Assembly: GCA_032718475.1 (NCBI GenBank)
Contig: JAUCBJ010008720.1
Location: 18,504-82,503 of the forward strand
DNA: 64,000 nt
DNA from: Nemertoderma westbladi
Lineage: Eukaryota > Xenacoelomorpha > Nemertodermatida > Nemertodermatidae
Direction of reading: 5' to 3'
Within the stretch, counting starts at the first letter, position 1; the number at the start of each line of letters is the position of its first letter. The position numbers were made by a program, and so were the translations under genes. The notes under the pieces were generated by a model, which was not told the origin of the DNA, did no database searches, and was given only the letters and a program-made list of their open reading frames with translations. This document shows positions 11,218 to 23,005 of the stretch, one piece after another.

Positions 11218-12351
11218 CTATTGTGCTATGGGACTCATCGGTAGCACCTTACCTAACTGCCTGCCAAACCCTTTCATAGCTAAACACTTAAATCCGTCCA
11301 ATGGCAACGCTCTCCGCTCTTGGCGAGTGTGCTCATCTCTCGGGAGTAGGGAGTCTAGTTCTACAGAAATTTTATGTCCCTTAACGTCTCCTACCCCATG
11401 CATAGATTTTAACTCTATTTTGATTTCCTCGACGTCCCGGAAGCTAGAAACGGCTCTCGCTACTTCTTCATCTATATAGGATAATGTGGACGCAGTGTCC
11501 AACATCACATATATTCTCTTCGACCCTTTGTCTCCTGTAAGTTTCACCGGTATCACGCTGAATATTTCTGATGTGTCCGATGACAGATACGTCTGCGCGC
11601 TGGTCGATGAGCCATCGGTGGTGAATCCCTGGCAGGTCACCTCCCTCGAGCTCGCTTCACCATCCTCGTCAGACGAATCTGGTTGATACCCATTGTCTTG
11701 GATGCCGGTGTACGTATTCTTCCTTATCGATACGGGATCTCTACTTCCCTTCCTTTGAGGATTCCTCTGTAAATAATGGTCCGTTGGGGTATGGAAGTCT
11801 GAATGTAGCAACTTGTGGTGTAGTCTGCCGCACTCGATGCATCCGTGCTTACTGTTCGGGCACTGGCGCCGTACGTGACCTAGAGCAAGACATGCCCAAC
11901 AGGTATCCAATGTCCGCACTTGAACTCTTCTCTGTTCCAAAGTTAATTCTTTGAACCATCTGCAATTGTCTAACTTATGGTCGTCTGATCTTACCTCTTT
12001 TAGTAGGCAGAATTGGCAACCTACAAATCCATCCGGCAACTCCTGTTGCTTCACCTTAGGTCGATCTGACCTCTCACCTGACCATTCTCGCGAGTCTGGT
12101 CTAAAGGCAGTGGTACTCGGATAGTATTTGTCTACTGAGTTAAACGTCACAGTGGTTCTGTCCTCATCAAAACTTACCATTGACTTACCGGTAACAGATT
12201 TAGACTCCCTCATATTTTCTTCTGAGAAATTTGACTTCATCTCTGCTACCGCATCTGTAGCTATCATGTCAAGGATATGTTGAAGCGTCAATACCTTGTC
12301 TTGACCATCCACTTTATTTTCAAATTTTCGCAATTTCTGTTGGTAATGCAT
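11218..12351 (-). pseudogene. BEL-1 zinc knuckles and aspartic protease
   Basis: An ORF of 377 codons. The middle carries Cys/His clusters (GCQFCLLKEV; CWACLALGHVRRQC; CIECGRLHHKLLH) of the kind BEL/Pao gag uses to bind RNA. The C-terminal part is a retropepsin-like DUF1758 domain with the active-site strand YVMLDTASTLSYID, where DTA replaces the usual DTG/DSG; BEL proteases often vary at this third position. This ORF itself is uninterrupted, but the ORFs on both sides are frameshifted or stopped. Confidence 0.85.
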
Positions 12352-12420
12352 GTTTAAACGTCTTATTATGCTCTTTAAAACTTCGGCGTGATCGCCATGG
12401 TGAGGCAGATTTACTGTCCT

Positions 12421-13437
12421 TTAGCTATCTAATGCGTTCGAAATGGCATTCATTAAGTTCAACCGCTCCAACGGAGTCGTAATCCTTCCGCCCTTACCCA
12501 AGTTTTCTACTATCGACTGTGCCATCTTGGTTTTATTCCCGTAGATGTCGCTAAGTGTCTTCATAGCTAGTTCAAACGCTCTTTCATTGCTGACAAAGCT
12601 ATCAGCAATGGCTCTCGGTTCTCGATGGAGCATCTATAGTAGATAGTTGAATTTCTCGTTGGGAGTAAAAGTGCTGTTGGTTAGTTGTTTGTCGACATAG
12701 GTTTTAAACGTCCTCCAATGTTTATGGTTGCCCATAAACTTCTGGGGTTGTTGCGTCGGCAATCCTTGCCTAGCGGCAAACTTACCTATGTCTCTAAGAG
12801 TGGCGTCATTCCGGGTTAATAAGTTGTTTAGTTCTGCAGGATTGTTAAGTCTGGTCCTTTCCCGGGGATTCATACTTACCTGCTCCGCGTTGGTCCTTCT
12901 TTCCTTCCGGTTTTGGGACTTCTGACGTCTCAATTCTTCCTCTTCATCGCTCGAGTCTGTGTCGGTTCTCGGCGCTCGCGTTGGTTTATGCGCCGAGGCC
13001 CTGACCCAGGCCTCTTGTATAAATCTTTCCGCCGAATGTTCGAAATTGGGATTGTGAATCGTAGGGACGGGCATTCTTACCTGAGGTCTTTGTGGTATTG
13101 TTGCCTCCGATATGCGTACTCGTTGGCCAGGTTGAACTCTATCTAGTTCTGGCCTGCTAGGATTCTAGACTTCTTACCTGGGCTGCTTCCTTGACTGTAA
13201 GTTAATAAGCATGTCCATTATAGGTTGGATGTGCGGTGATGTAGTTTGCGCTAGACTGGCGCTTAACTCCTCCCTCGTAATAAATTCCTGGCTGGGGTTC
13301 CGTTGAGCCGCCGGCTCTATTTGGGTAATCCGCTGTCTCTCATATGATCCTTCTTCCGGTTTAACCCGGAAGTTCTCCGTCGAACTGGGTCGGCGATTCA
13401 TCCACGTATTCCAAACCCACAGGTTTGATTCGCCCAA
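12421..13437 (-). pseudogene. BEL-1 gag, DUF1759-like capsid region
   Basis: Three successive open pieces: 13437-13174, 13074-12634 and 12633-12421. The second ends with QPQKFMGNHKHWRTFKTYVD and FTPNEKFNYLL, and the third continues with HREPRAIADSF, AFELAMKTLSDIYGN and a LNLMNAISNAL segment. This matches the order of the DUF1759 domain of BEL/Pao gag (P.F.G....W..F, KF.YL...L.G.A, Y..A...L...YGN). A TAG stop separates the last two pieces. A basic/acidic linker (SSDEEEELRRQKSQNRKER) lies upstream. Confidence 0.78.
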
Positions 13438-13460
13438 TACTCATCCTCTAGGAGTTTCTT

Positions 13461-15188
13461 CTATAAACTCCTCTTCGTCCCAATAATAGTTTCATAGCGG
13501 CGCACCCCCTCCTGATGGCGTGAATGCTGCGCGATTGGTGAAGCATTAATTCCAACTGGCGTGCGATATGCAGAAAATTGTTTAGCGATCCGAGTACTCA
13601 TAATAGTTGGACCGGGTATAGGAATTCTGGTCGCCGTTGATTCACGTATAGCCGGAGTTCTGCCTCCTGTTCGGCCTTCTGCTGTGCGAACAGGTCTCGC
13701 AACTCGGTACCTACACTCGCCCCACATTCTTCGATCATTCGCATCCCATTTTCGGCAATTTCATTCGCCCTTCTTATTGTCCTTCGCTTTCTAAGTTTAG
13801 TCTTGCACTCTCTAATTGCACCAGTTCATGTTGTTCTTCTTCCCTTGCGAGTCTCGCTGCGCTTTCTTCTTCTAGTCGTGCCTTTTCTTCGTATAATGCG
13901 CGTCGCTCTTTCTCGACCTCGAGTTCGCATTCCTTGCGCTCGCGTTCGAGTTGGAGTTCGCGTTTCTTCTGTTCGCGTTCCTTCCGTTCGCGTTAGCGCT
14001 CAAGTTGGAGTTCGTGTTCTTCCTGTTCGCGTTAGGCTTGCTCACACTTACTTATGTCCTCCAACTCGCACAGCTTTGCATCTAACTTCCGGTTGCGCTC
14101 CCTTTCTCGTTTGGCTTCCTTCTGTGCCTCCACAGCGCACAAGACCTCTGCCTGTTGTTCATCTAGTTGTCGTCTTCTATCCTCTGCCGAGTTGTGAGAG
14201 ACTAGGGATCTGGCACATATAGCCTTTCCTCGCGCGTGACTAACCTGAGAGTCTCCACTGTTTCTGGATGCGTCCTCTGTTCCTCTGACATCCTCTGTTG
14301 GATATTCTCCATCGTCGGTAACACCTGACCCGGTACTACTACTCCACTCTGCATCAACCAATTGGTGACTTCCCTCTGGTACCTTCGTTCCTCTTTGTCT
14401 TGAGTCTCTTCCCACTCCACTAAGTTCCTTAGCTCCGCGTCACTTACCTGAGTCGCCTGCGCTTGCGACGCCCATAGCAACCAGTTTTCTGTCCTAACTC
14501 GTCGGAATCGCTCCGATAACATGCGGTGCTCCAACAAGGTTGCTAAAGACTTGTTGTAAACCTTCGTCGCTACGTCACTCAACTGAGACTCCACTGCTCT
14601 CTTTGCTAGGACTGCAAGCTCCTTGGTCTGCCTAAATAATGCTGAGTTATATCCCTTTCTGAGTTCTACTAACACTTCCCTTCCGATGTTACCGGAGTCG
14701 GCTAGCATCTTCCTTACCTTGTCCGTTGTCCGGGTTATATGTCCGGCATGTGCGCGAAGTTTCTTTTTTATCGCGATGTCCAGTTCTCTCTCGCTTACCT
14801 GGCTCACACTCGGACTTGAGGGATTATTACGGGAACTATGGGTACTCCTTACAGCCGCTGGGACCACGGCACTTACCATACCCACAGGTCTGGAAACCAG
14901 GCTCCAGGCTCTCGCTCCTACTAAACTACCTTCCCTCTCACTCACCTCTGGCCGGGCTGCTGTGCAATCCTTCCTTACAGTAGCGGTAGGTGATCTTAAT
15001 AATATTACCTCACCTTGCTCTTCCTCACTGGTCACTGTCTCGTCCTCCTGTTCACTTACGTCAGCGTCACTCGCTGCGTCGTCATAGTCGGCATTGTCAT
15101 CAACAGTTATGTCAACATTGTTATCAGTCGGCGGTCCGGCCGCCGTCTCATAACTGTCATCTAGTGCCTCCCTCTCTGAGACACTCAT
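13461..15188 (-). pseudogene. BEL-1 gag, N-terminal and coiled-coil region
   Basis: The reading frame starts at the ATG at 15188 (MSVSEREALDD); an in-frame ATG at 15284 is possible, but it lies in AT-rich leader-like sequence. 15188-14202 has an acidic N-terminus followed by a helical region. A frameshift near 14210 passes to a frame rich in Arg, Glu and Lys (RRRQLDEQQAEVL, KEAKRERERNRKLDAKL), a long coiled coil continuing to about 13800 with further stops. BEL-2 gag has the same design at 20900-21100 (KELERQLDEG, RECKERAERV), which supports the assignment. Such coils probably serve particle assembly. Confidence 0.7.
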
Positions 15189-15299
15189 TGTACAAAGTAT
15201 ATATTTGTTTGCCTTCCGGCTAAAATCTCGCAAAAATTCGAGATATATTAATTTAATCGAAAATACGATTAAATTATTTACCAAATAAATTATTTGGCC

Positions 15300-17278
15300 T
15301 CAAATGTCAAAATACGAAAAATAAATTTGCAATATAGTATTGTGAATTTAATTGTATATATAGTTATAGTAATTACCGGTATAATATTTAAACGATAATA
15401 TTGCTCTATAGCTATTATACAGCATTTAAATACCGGTATGACACAAAAATATTTTCTGAATCTAATTCAAAAAATTCAAAATGATTTTGTCACCCAAAAT
15501 ATTTCTAACTATATATAGCTCAAATCAACGTAATCTAATTTTTCAATATTATATATATATCCACTAGCGCGTGGCTACCACTTTAGGTTGCGACACTCTC
15601 TCTCTTTCTCCCAACTGAGCGATCCAAAACACCATGGCCAGCTAAACCTAACTATCCTAACTAATAAATTGAGTTAAGTTTCGCAGTTAAATGACCGATA
15701 ATTTATTACATCTTCCACAAATACAATGGTACCAACAGAACAACTAACCTTGTTTGCTGTGAGATTCCACATCCGCGTCCTAGGTTTCAGTCTTGTCGCT
15801 GATTGCAAACCGAACCCATTGGCCCACACAAACCCCAAACTCAGAAGCTCTGTCTCGCCATGTATCTCCAGATGGTATAAAATAACTAAGCGGTTATCCA
15901 ACATACCAGTACAAAACTCTAAATTTTATTATATATAAATTTTGGCCAAAACTGAATTCTCACAAACCTAGCTAAAATTTTCAAAAACTTACTAATTTAC
16001 AACAACCCTAATGGCCCAATAAATTGCTGTATTTCTGCGATTAGTGAACAAAACACTCTTTACTGTTGAAAGCAACGGCAAAATAAAAGTGTGTCTTACT
16101 GTTGAACGATACCGCAAACAGCAACTAGGTCTTACTGTTAAGCAGCGCACCAGGCCGTCCGCTAATATTTTACTAGTATTTACTATACAGCTCTGCTAAA
16201 TCGCTTGTTCCTTTCTCTGTTGATCGCTCAACAGAGAGCTAACTGTTCGAATCTATGAACCACGCGGGAATAACCAAAACAATAAACCCGAATCGGCTCC
16301 CTAAGCTACTTATAACGAGTGCGGGTGGTCTGACACTCGGCGTTCACTTATCGCAAAATACTGGAATTCACTGGGTAGAATTGTTGAATGTGAGAACGTT
16401 TAATAATTTACAGAGAACAGATCTATTACTTTATTTTGTCTAAACTTGGCCTTTGGCTGGTTTTAGACCAGCAAACTTACTACTGTATACTGGATGCTGC
16501 TATCAGCCTGTTGCCCTGCTATATTCAAATATCCACCTAGCGTGAATAGTCTACAGTATTCTAAAGCAATTACTTAAACTACTCTCCGCTATGCTGCGTA
16601 CAAATTCTTATTTTATTTTAATACCACTAAATTAATTACAGTCATAAATACGAATTTGTGTACTAATTACTAGATGTTCCAGAATACATACTTCTAATTT
16701 ATTACGTACTGGGTTGTACTAGCAACAGCCTAAATACTGTATTAATTGGACCTAATCAGCAATCAATAAAGCATAAACTACGAAATAGAAATAAATCAAG
16801 GAAACGGCGCCTATCTAAGTAAGCATTCACAATTAAGAATCAGGCACTCTTTAGCAACACAACACAAATAGCGTAACAATAAACTAGTAGTACGGTACTG
16901 CGCTAACTACCAGTCAGCTAGTGCACTAAAACCCGCACATTAGCGTATCAGCATACCAGTATGTCAATTGGTCAGTGTAAGAAACAAAAGACACCCCAGG
17001 CTACATATAGGCTTCCTATCTAAACCCAAGTTCTGCCCCCTAACACTACAAGGTAGAGACAAAATCTGGATCGTCAGCCCCCTAATACTGTACTAGCGGC
17101 TGGTCTCTTGTCCTCACTGACTAGCCCCGACCGCAATGGTGGCCCCCGCCTTGGATCCTATGCACTCCCTTCCGTCGCTTCCCCCCGGTGCGCCCGCCGC
17201 GCCTACCGGTACTTTAGCCCTCCATGCTAGAACAAATAGCTACTGTATTGGCGCATGCTTTCACAAAACAGTCTGACA
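15300..17278 (-). repeat. probable BEL-1 5' LTR (about 2 kb)
   Basis: It lies directly upstream of BEL-1 gag and is homologous to 1-1521 from 15713 onward. Its outer end is CAGTCTGACA at 17269-17278, read as TGTCAGACTG on the minus strand. The inner end is uncertain (about 15300). I could not identify a tRNA primer-binding site between it and gag. No coding region is supported inside. Confidence 0.55.
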
Positions 17279-17389
17279 GTCTAAAGAGAAATCCCGTAGG
17301 ATTATCGCATCTCAATTACATAGAAATCAGGAATTAAATGTAGAAATCATAGTTCGAGATTGTAATTAGAAGTAATCATTATCAAATTA

Positions 17390-18450
17390 TTATAATATGT
17401 GCGCACATATGTGAGATAGTGAGGACCCGACAGGAGTGCGAAACTGAGAGTGGAAAGGGGTCGAGTAATTGGAGTACTATGATATAATATAAGGATTTGA
17501 GGAGTGATGGAGGGCGCGAATTGCGAAAATGTGGGAGTGAGCCGGGTGGAGGATGAGTCCTATGGGACTAATGAGGTGAGGAGGAAGTGATGGCATTGGA
17601 CAACAGTATCCAAGTTAAAATTGAGTGAGGTTGAGGGGCAATCATCTAAATATAGACGGCACATGCCTTGGTAGAACTTAGCTCACAGGTGTACCAAGGA
17701 TGGGTAGTGAGAACAGACCCAGTGGGACCTGAGTGGAAGACTGGCCCCAGAGAAGATATTTCCACCCCACATCCAATATTAGATTGGATTCCAGCGGAAT
17801 GGAGTGCACTTATTGGTTGATGTTATCTTCTCACCGGGAAGATAGCATGTGTGTTAGCGGATCCATACCACTGCACGCCATCTACCGGGAGAATGGGGAA
17901 TAGGGTGATTTAGGAATCACAACTAGGTATCCAATATAATATTGCATACCGAGGGATATGAGGTGAGGCGATGCGAGCCAGGAGATGGTTAATAACACAT
18001 CTCAGGGAAGAAGCAAGCATAGGGCCGAGAGAACATGGGGTGACAGCAGGGGGGGAAACCCAACCAATGGGAGGCCTGCACTTGGCAGAAATAACGTGTA
18101 TCTATTGGTTAGTCACGACGTATGTAGAAGTGTGTAATAAGTTTCCATACAATTTACATATATATGTTACATACATATATGTTATATACATACATATGGT
18201 TTTTGACTGTTGTCATTGTCTGTAGTACTTTGATGGGCTGCAATTCACCAACTTGTACTTATATACATATCAGCTATTATTAACAACAATAATGCAATAA
18301 GTATTTTAACTCTGATGTTCTGTTATTTATACCAGCCTACAACCTTTCAACCTCGACAGTGGTGATGCGTGCTATAGGTGTTGTCGTATACTTGTCGTGG
18401 TGACAATGATTTATCCGGTCGGGATCCTCGCCAACTCAGATCCCATCACA
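17390..18450 (+). mobile_element. 3' end plus LTR of a BEL-2 relative
   Basis: 17500-17851 matches the BEL-2 region just before its 3' LTR (31240-31562), including 'gaggatgagtcc', 'caaggatgggtagt', 'ccaccccacatcca', 'attagattggattccagcgg' and 'atcttctcaccggga'. At 17852 TGTTAGCGGATCC corresponds to the BEL-2 LTR start TGTAAACGGATTC. The segment ends at 18450 with GTCGGGATCC...CATCACA, paralleling the BEL-2 LTR end TCGGGATCT...TGTCACA. The LTR interior is strongly diverged from BEL-2. No pol remains upstream, so this is a truncated relative. Confidence 0.7.
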
Positions 18451-18455
18451 AGGAA

Positions 18456-18531
18456 GGATCCATCATGAATGTTGGGCGGATCCATCATGGATGTTGGAAG
18501 GATCCATCATGGATGTTGGACGGATCCATGT
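18456..18531. repeat. 22-bp tandem repeat GGATCCATCATGGATGTTGG
   Basis: About 3.5 copies directly after the LTR end at 18450, each with a GGATCCATCATG start. Short minisatellite without coding support. Confidence 0.85.
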
Positions 18532-19097
18532 TGGGTGTCCTTAATTCTCATAGGTGTTTGTTTGTTTGTACACACAAATTCTGCCACTTAATGTTGATGG
18601 AGGATGAAACTTTGATGATAGGTTCATTTTTGGACCTTGTTGTGTATCCAAGGTTTTGGTTGCTAGAGACCTGTTGGTTGTCTAGCAACAGTGATATTAA
18701 TTCTAGAATGACCGATCATAATCGTAGAATTCACTCAATGAAAATTTTGTTGACACCCCATATAGAGCATCTATTGGACATGCTTTCTGCAAAATTTCGC
18801 ATTATTTCGTTTAGAAATGTAGGAGAAGATACATTTCTTACAAACAGTGTTTTTTAACATACAATATATACTATGCTATATCATCACACTAGCTAGTAAT
18901 TGTATGTATTGTACAGACGGTACTTTGTCCGTGACTTTGTCCAGACGGTACCTTGTACTATGTTTCGTTTTGCGTTTTTCGTTATTAGGCTGCCCTGCAT
19001 AGGCGCGTAATTTATTAGAACAATATTGACAGCAATGGATCCATCCATGCCAGCTCGCTGGCAAGCTTATTCTTTAACATGTGCACGAATATAACCA
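18532..19097. other. unassigned sequence between LTR relic and M2 element
   Basis: An open frame runs to 18857, but its first part is LTR sequence and the rest (containing MKILLTPHIEHLLDML) matches nothing I know. A splice acceptor-like CTCATAG lies near 18556. I see no supportable gene. Confidence 0.3.
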
Positions 19098-19398
19098 TTA
19101 ACCCTATTAAACCCGGTTGGTTTATTAAACCCCCGTGGTTTATTTTGTTATAACTCTGAAGCAAATGTATCTGGGAATCTGAAATTTTATGACTTTTCCT
19201 AAAAGTATATTGTCTTCCTAATGGTGAAAACCGTTTTCAAATATATTGGGAAGTTTTAGAGTTATAGCAACATTTTTTAACCCTATTATTGGCACTATTT
19301 TAGAGACATTATTTGAAAATTACATTTCATGTCAAAATATGATTTGTAACATCTCTATTTTCGATCTCTATCATCGCTTTTTTCGTAAATTGATTGAA
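19098..19398. mobile_element. M2 element, truncated by BEL-2 insertion
   Basis: Begins TTAACCCTATTAAACCC and follows the sequence of the M2 element at 44958-45260 block by block ('gttataactctgaa', 'tatgacttttcctaaaa', 'attgggaagttttagagtta', 'tttgaaaattacatttcatg', 'ttttttcgtaaattgatt'). It stops exactly where the BEL-2 LTR begins at 19399, so BEL-2 jumped into it. Confidence 0.8.
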
Positions 19399-20047
19399 TG
19401 TAAGCGGATTCAATTCCCTACACAACGCAGCGAAAATGGGACCAGTGGCATTTTACCAATATAGTTGGCGATGCGAGATTACCAATAATAATCTCACCTC
19501 ATAACCAACTCGGGGGGGGGGGGCACCCGCCCCAAGCCACAGAGAGAGGTGAGAGGTCAAACCACCTCAGAGGGACAACCCAGCTAAGGAGGCTAGCACC
19601 AGGGGATAACACCTACAGGGAGTGGCGAAGTGACAATTAGTATATAAGCCAATAGCGGGCAGAAAAGCACGTGGGAAGGACAGGAGGGCATCCATTGGGT
19701 ACCAAAGGCCACAGTAGTGTAGAGCTCAAACCAATATGTATCATTCATATAGTTACTCTGATTACTGATTTACCGGTCAGTTGATTATCACATAGTTGCG
19801 GACCGGCATAGTTTTGACCGTCATTTCATATGGTAATTTATATTACTATACTGTTGCTGTCATCATTCTGTATTACAATCTATATTGTTATTTCATATAC
19901 GACTGTGCTATTATCACTGGAGTTATTAATACTGAGAAACAAACTCTATTATTTTCCGCAACGGCCTTCGGCCAAAGATACTAGCCCAGCAGCCCAGCAG
20001 CACGTACAACCTTACCCAGTCGGGATCTGAGAGTCGATCCTGTCACA
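19399..20047 (+). repeat. BEL-2 5' LTR
   Basis: Matches 31563-32205. Starts TGTAAGCGGATTCAATTCCC and ends near TGTCACA at 20041-20047. It holds a TATATAAG box-like stretch near 19641 (conserved in the 3' copy) that could serve transcription. The first gag ATG follows at 20102. A primer-binding site complementary to a tRNA 3' end was not recognised. Confidence 0.85.
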
Positions 20048-20101
20048 GTCAAAACTACCAACAGTAAACTGCTGTGACCACAACCCACCACAGAGACCAA
20101 G

Positions 20102-21370
20102 ATGAGTGAACAACACGAGGAAGAAAGAATGCCGCCGCAGACCCCGGACGACACCAACCAAACGATCCGAGAGGCCGCGACAAGACGATACCAGCCCCCC
20201 CACCCCGGATTCGCCAATGAGGGACATTCCGGATACCCAAGCGGATGGCGGCCGACAACGAGGAGGGAAAGTCAATGAGGAGTCGACGCGAGGTGACGAC
20301 GGCGGTCAGAGTACTGAAGTGGCCGGCCAACCACAGGCCGAGGAGGGTGACAAATGGCCCACCGGAATGGTGACAGTCGGGCCAAAGGTACGACGCCGGA
20401 CGAGGAGGGAAGGTAGAGTCAATGAGGAGGAGGACGTCGGGACAAGTCATTACCTGCGACAGGCCTACAACTCTATCAAGAAGATGTTAAAAGAGCCAAG
20501 GAAGGGAGAAAGGTAGACCAGCCTAAACTATATCAGAGGCTAGGTGAGTCTAATAAACACTTTCGTTATTTAGTCCGTTTTGGACAGGGAGAACTGGCGA
20601 GTGAGAGGGCGAGGGGGGTTGCCACAGAACTATTTGAATTGTGGCGATCCGAGGTGATGGAAGCGGACGTAGTGTACGTAGGGCCTTACTTAGTGGATGC
20701 CAGGGGAATTAAATTAGTGGGATGGGCGGACCTGCACGACGGCGATTCTGAGGTTAACCCCGAGGATTCAGTATCGTCGGTTAGTAGGAACCCCAGCAAA
20801 CGTGGGGAAATTAGTAGGACAGAGAGGCGGCGGGAATCCGTTGCAACCGATAAGTCCGCTACATCCTCCACGAAAGCAAGACGGGTGTTGGAGATAGATC
20901 TGGCGTATCAACTAGACATTGTTGCGCTGGATCAAAAGGAACTGGAAAGGCAGTTGGATGAGGGAACTGCGTTACTAGAGAGGGAGAGAGAATTGGCGAG
21001 AGAGTGTAAAGAGAGGGCCGAGAGGGTGGTGAGAAACTATAGAGAGCGGGAGGAGAGAGAGATAAACGAGCGCAAAGAGCGGGAGGAGAGAGATAAATGA
21101 GTGTAGAGAGCGGGAGGCGAGGGAGGCAGAATTAGCCAACCAGAGTATGAGGGAGGATAGAGAGAGAGAGAGAGAGAGTAGGTAAACGGTTGCGGGATGA
21201 TATGCATACCCGGCTGAGGGGGTTAATGCAATATCAGGCGAAGCAAAAGCGCCGGTTAGAACTGGCAAAAATGGGTTTATCGGAGAGCGAGGCTGGTTCG
21301 GGTAGTATTTACGAGGAACCAGAGGTGATGGAAACCTTTGTTAATACCCCACTTACAGGTACCGGATGAC
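20102..21370 (+). pseudogene. BEL-2 gag, N-terminal and coiled-coil part
   Basis: The ATG at 20102 (MSEQHEEERM) opens a frame that shifts in a C-run near 20195 into the frame read to 20516 (SPPTPDSPMRDIPDTQ). It then passes through a further shift to DQPKLYQRLGESNKHFRYLVRFG and 20639-21100. The last part is a strong Arg/Glu coiled coil (KELERQLDEG, RERELARECKERAERV), as in BEL-1. A GA-rich microsatellite at 21161-21178 interrupts the coil. At least three frame changes make it non-functional. The role inferred from the family is virus-like particle structure. Confidence 0.7.
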
Positions 21371-21417
21371 AGACCCAGGACTGGTGTGACTGTACGGGCG
21401 GGGGGGGGGGGGGGGGG

Positions 21418-22390
21418 TAATAATAATAAGGTTTGAGGGAGTTAATATTAATAGTACACTAATAGATAACCCTAATCAAACCTTTCTTGCAGGAAATAAT
21501 ATTTTACCCGGTAACAATAATCCTAATGTTTGTGTGCAAAATAATTTAAAAAATAATATTAATAATACCGAACAAAATAATTTAAATAATTTAAACAACA
21601 ATTTAGGTAATAATAATATAATAAATAACCCCGAAGAAATTAATCAGAGTAATATCATTAATAACGGTATAACAAACCAGGGCGTATTTATTAACGGTGC
21701 GTTTAACACAAACGTAGGGGGAACAAGCGAGCCGGCGAATGAGAGCCTGCAAGGCCATGCAGTTGCGCAGGGGGGAGCGGGGGTGAATAAACCCAGCAAT
21801 GAGAGCCTGCAAGGCCACGCAGTTGCGCAGGGAGGAGCGGGGGTGAATAAACCCAGTGAGGGTAGAGATAATGCGTCGACTAGAGGGGGGTGTAGGGGCG
21901 AGGTAAGAGGTGATGGATGGGGGTGGGGGCTACGGGTACCCTACCACAAGCGATTAGTGGTGAGAAGGGGGGGGGCAGAGAATGTCCCATAAGCGTCGAC
22001 GGGTAATGCGCGCGGCGAGTTAAGTGAGCCATGGCACCCAACGGCGAGCGGGAGGGGGGGGCAGAGAATGTCCCTCAAGCATCGGCGGGTAATGCGCGTG
22101 GTGAGTTAAGTGGACCGCGGCACCCAACAACAAAGGATAGTAGGGGGACTGTGAATATCCCCAGGGCCATCCAACCGGGCGGAGGGAGAGACGTTGGCGC
22201 CGTAAGCGGCGAGCGAGAAAACATCGAGCCCAGTCAGAAGATCGAAGAAGAACAGTGGGGTTTATCCGGGAGGTCGAAGCGAGATCTCATGAGGAGGAAC
22301 ACTGCACTGAAACGAGATGAGGCGAGGAGAAGCGAGGAAGCGTTGCTACGAGCAACCGGAGGGAAAGGACGGACAGCAAACTGTCAGTAG
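21418..22390 (+). pseudogene. BEL-2 gag, Asn-rich segment and internal duplications
   Basis: Directly after an 18-base G-run (21400-21417) an open frame codes an Asn/Ile-rich low-complexity stretch (NNLNNLNNNLGNNN), ending about 21720. Two tandem copies of a ~63-bp unit follow (coding NESLQGHAVAQGGAGVNKPS), then an ~85-bp duplication around 'aatgcgcg.ggcgagttaagtg' (21995-22140). Charged, RE-rich sequence follows to 22390. No known domain. The segment sits where the BEL-1 gag linker lies, so it is probably a fast-evolving gag linker. Confidence 0.5.
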
Positions 22391-23005
22391 TCGAGATGGA
22401 GACAGACAGCCAGTGGGATCACACTCCGGGAGATTGCTATCGCCCCGGAGAAACACAACCTGGTGAGATATACCACACACCAGGAGAGGGTTACAGAGTG
22501 TACTGGTATGAGGATGAAGACAGAAGAGGGGACTGAAGAGAAACTTCCCGTCGGAACGTAGCTGCTGATCGAGAATATGGTAATCGCAGGGAGGACTTCT
22601 TGGAATACTCGAGAAGATTAAACTTCGGTCCGGAAGGACACAGGCAGATTGCAGGACATACTCTAGGCCTTACTGCACATACTATAGGCCATGCTGGGAG
22701 AGATAGTGTAAGCGATTGGGTAGCGCGGACGATGGAATTAAATCTGGAAGTCGCGGCGTACATACTGGTCGGTAGGCAAGAAGTGGATAGGCCTATACCG
22801 GTACCTGCACACCAGTATAACTATAACATGCAGGGACATAATATTTACCCAGGGGAGGGGGGAGGTATTGCCAATAGCTGCATGGGCCCTAACATGTTAA
22901 CATAACACCGGTGGGTGGGGGACAGGGTGATATTCCCACATTGCAGTATCACCAATACACTCAGCCAAGAACAAAAACCCCAAACCCCTCAGACCCAAAT
23001 AAGTC

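Larger units (their letters stand above)
6085..17278 (-). mobile_element. BEL-1: decayed BEL/Pao LTR retrotransposon
   Basis: Reading on the minus strand, the order is LTR, gag with a coiled coil and a DUF1759-like part, zinc knuckles, aspartic protease, reverse transcriptase, RNase H, HHCC zinc-binding region, integrase core and DUF5641-like tail. This is the canonical BEL/Pao order, with integrase last. Several frameshifts, at least two in-frame stops and a nested LINE fragment (8789-9605) show it is not functional. The boundaries are gag/LTR based; the 3' LTR is missing or unrecognisable. Confidence 0.9.

Noticed and set aside
14623-15223. Plus-strand ORFs of 77-154 codons opposite BEL-1 gag
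   Set aside because: Antisense frames of gag; no recognisable protein.
18378-18857. 159-codon ORF
   Set aside because: First third lies in an LTR end and a minisatellite; the remainder has no recognisable similarity.
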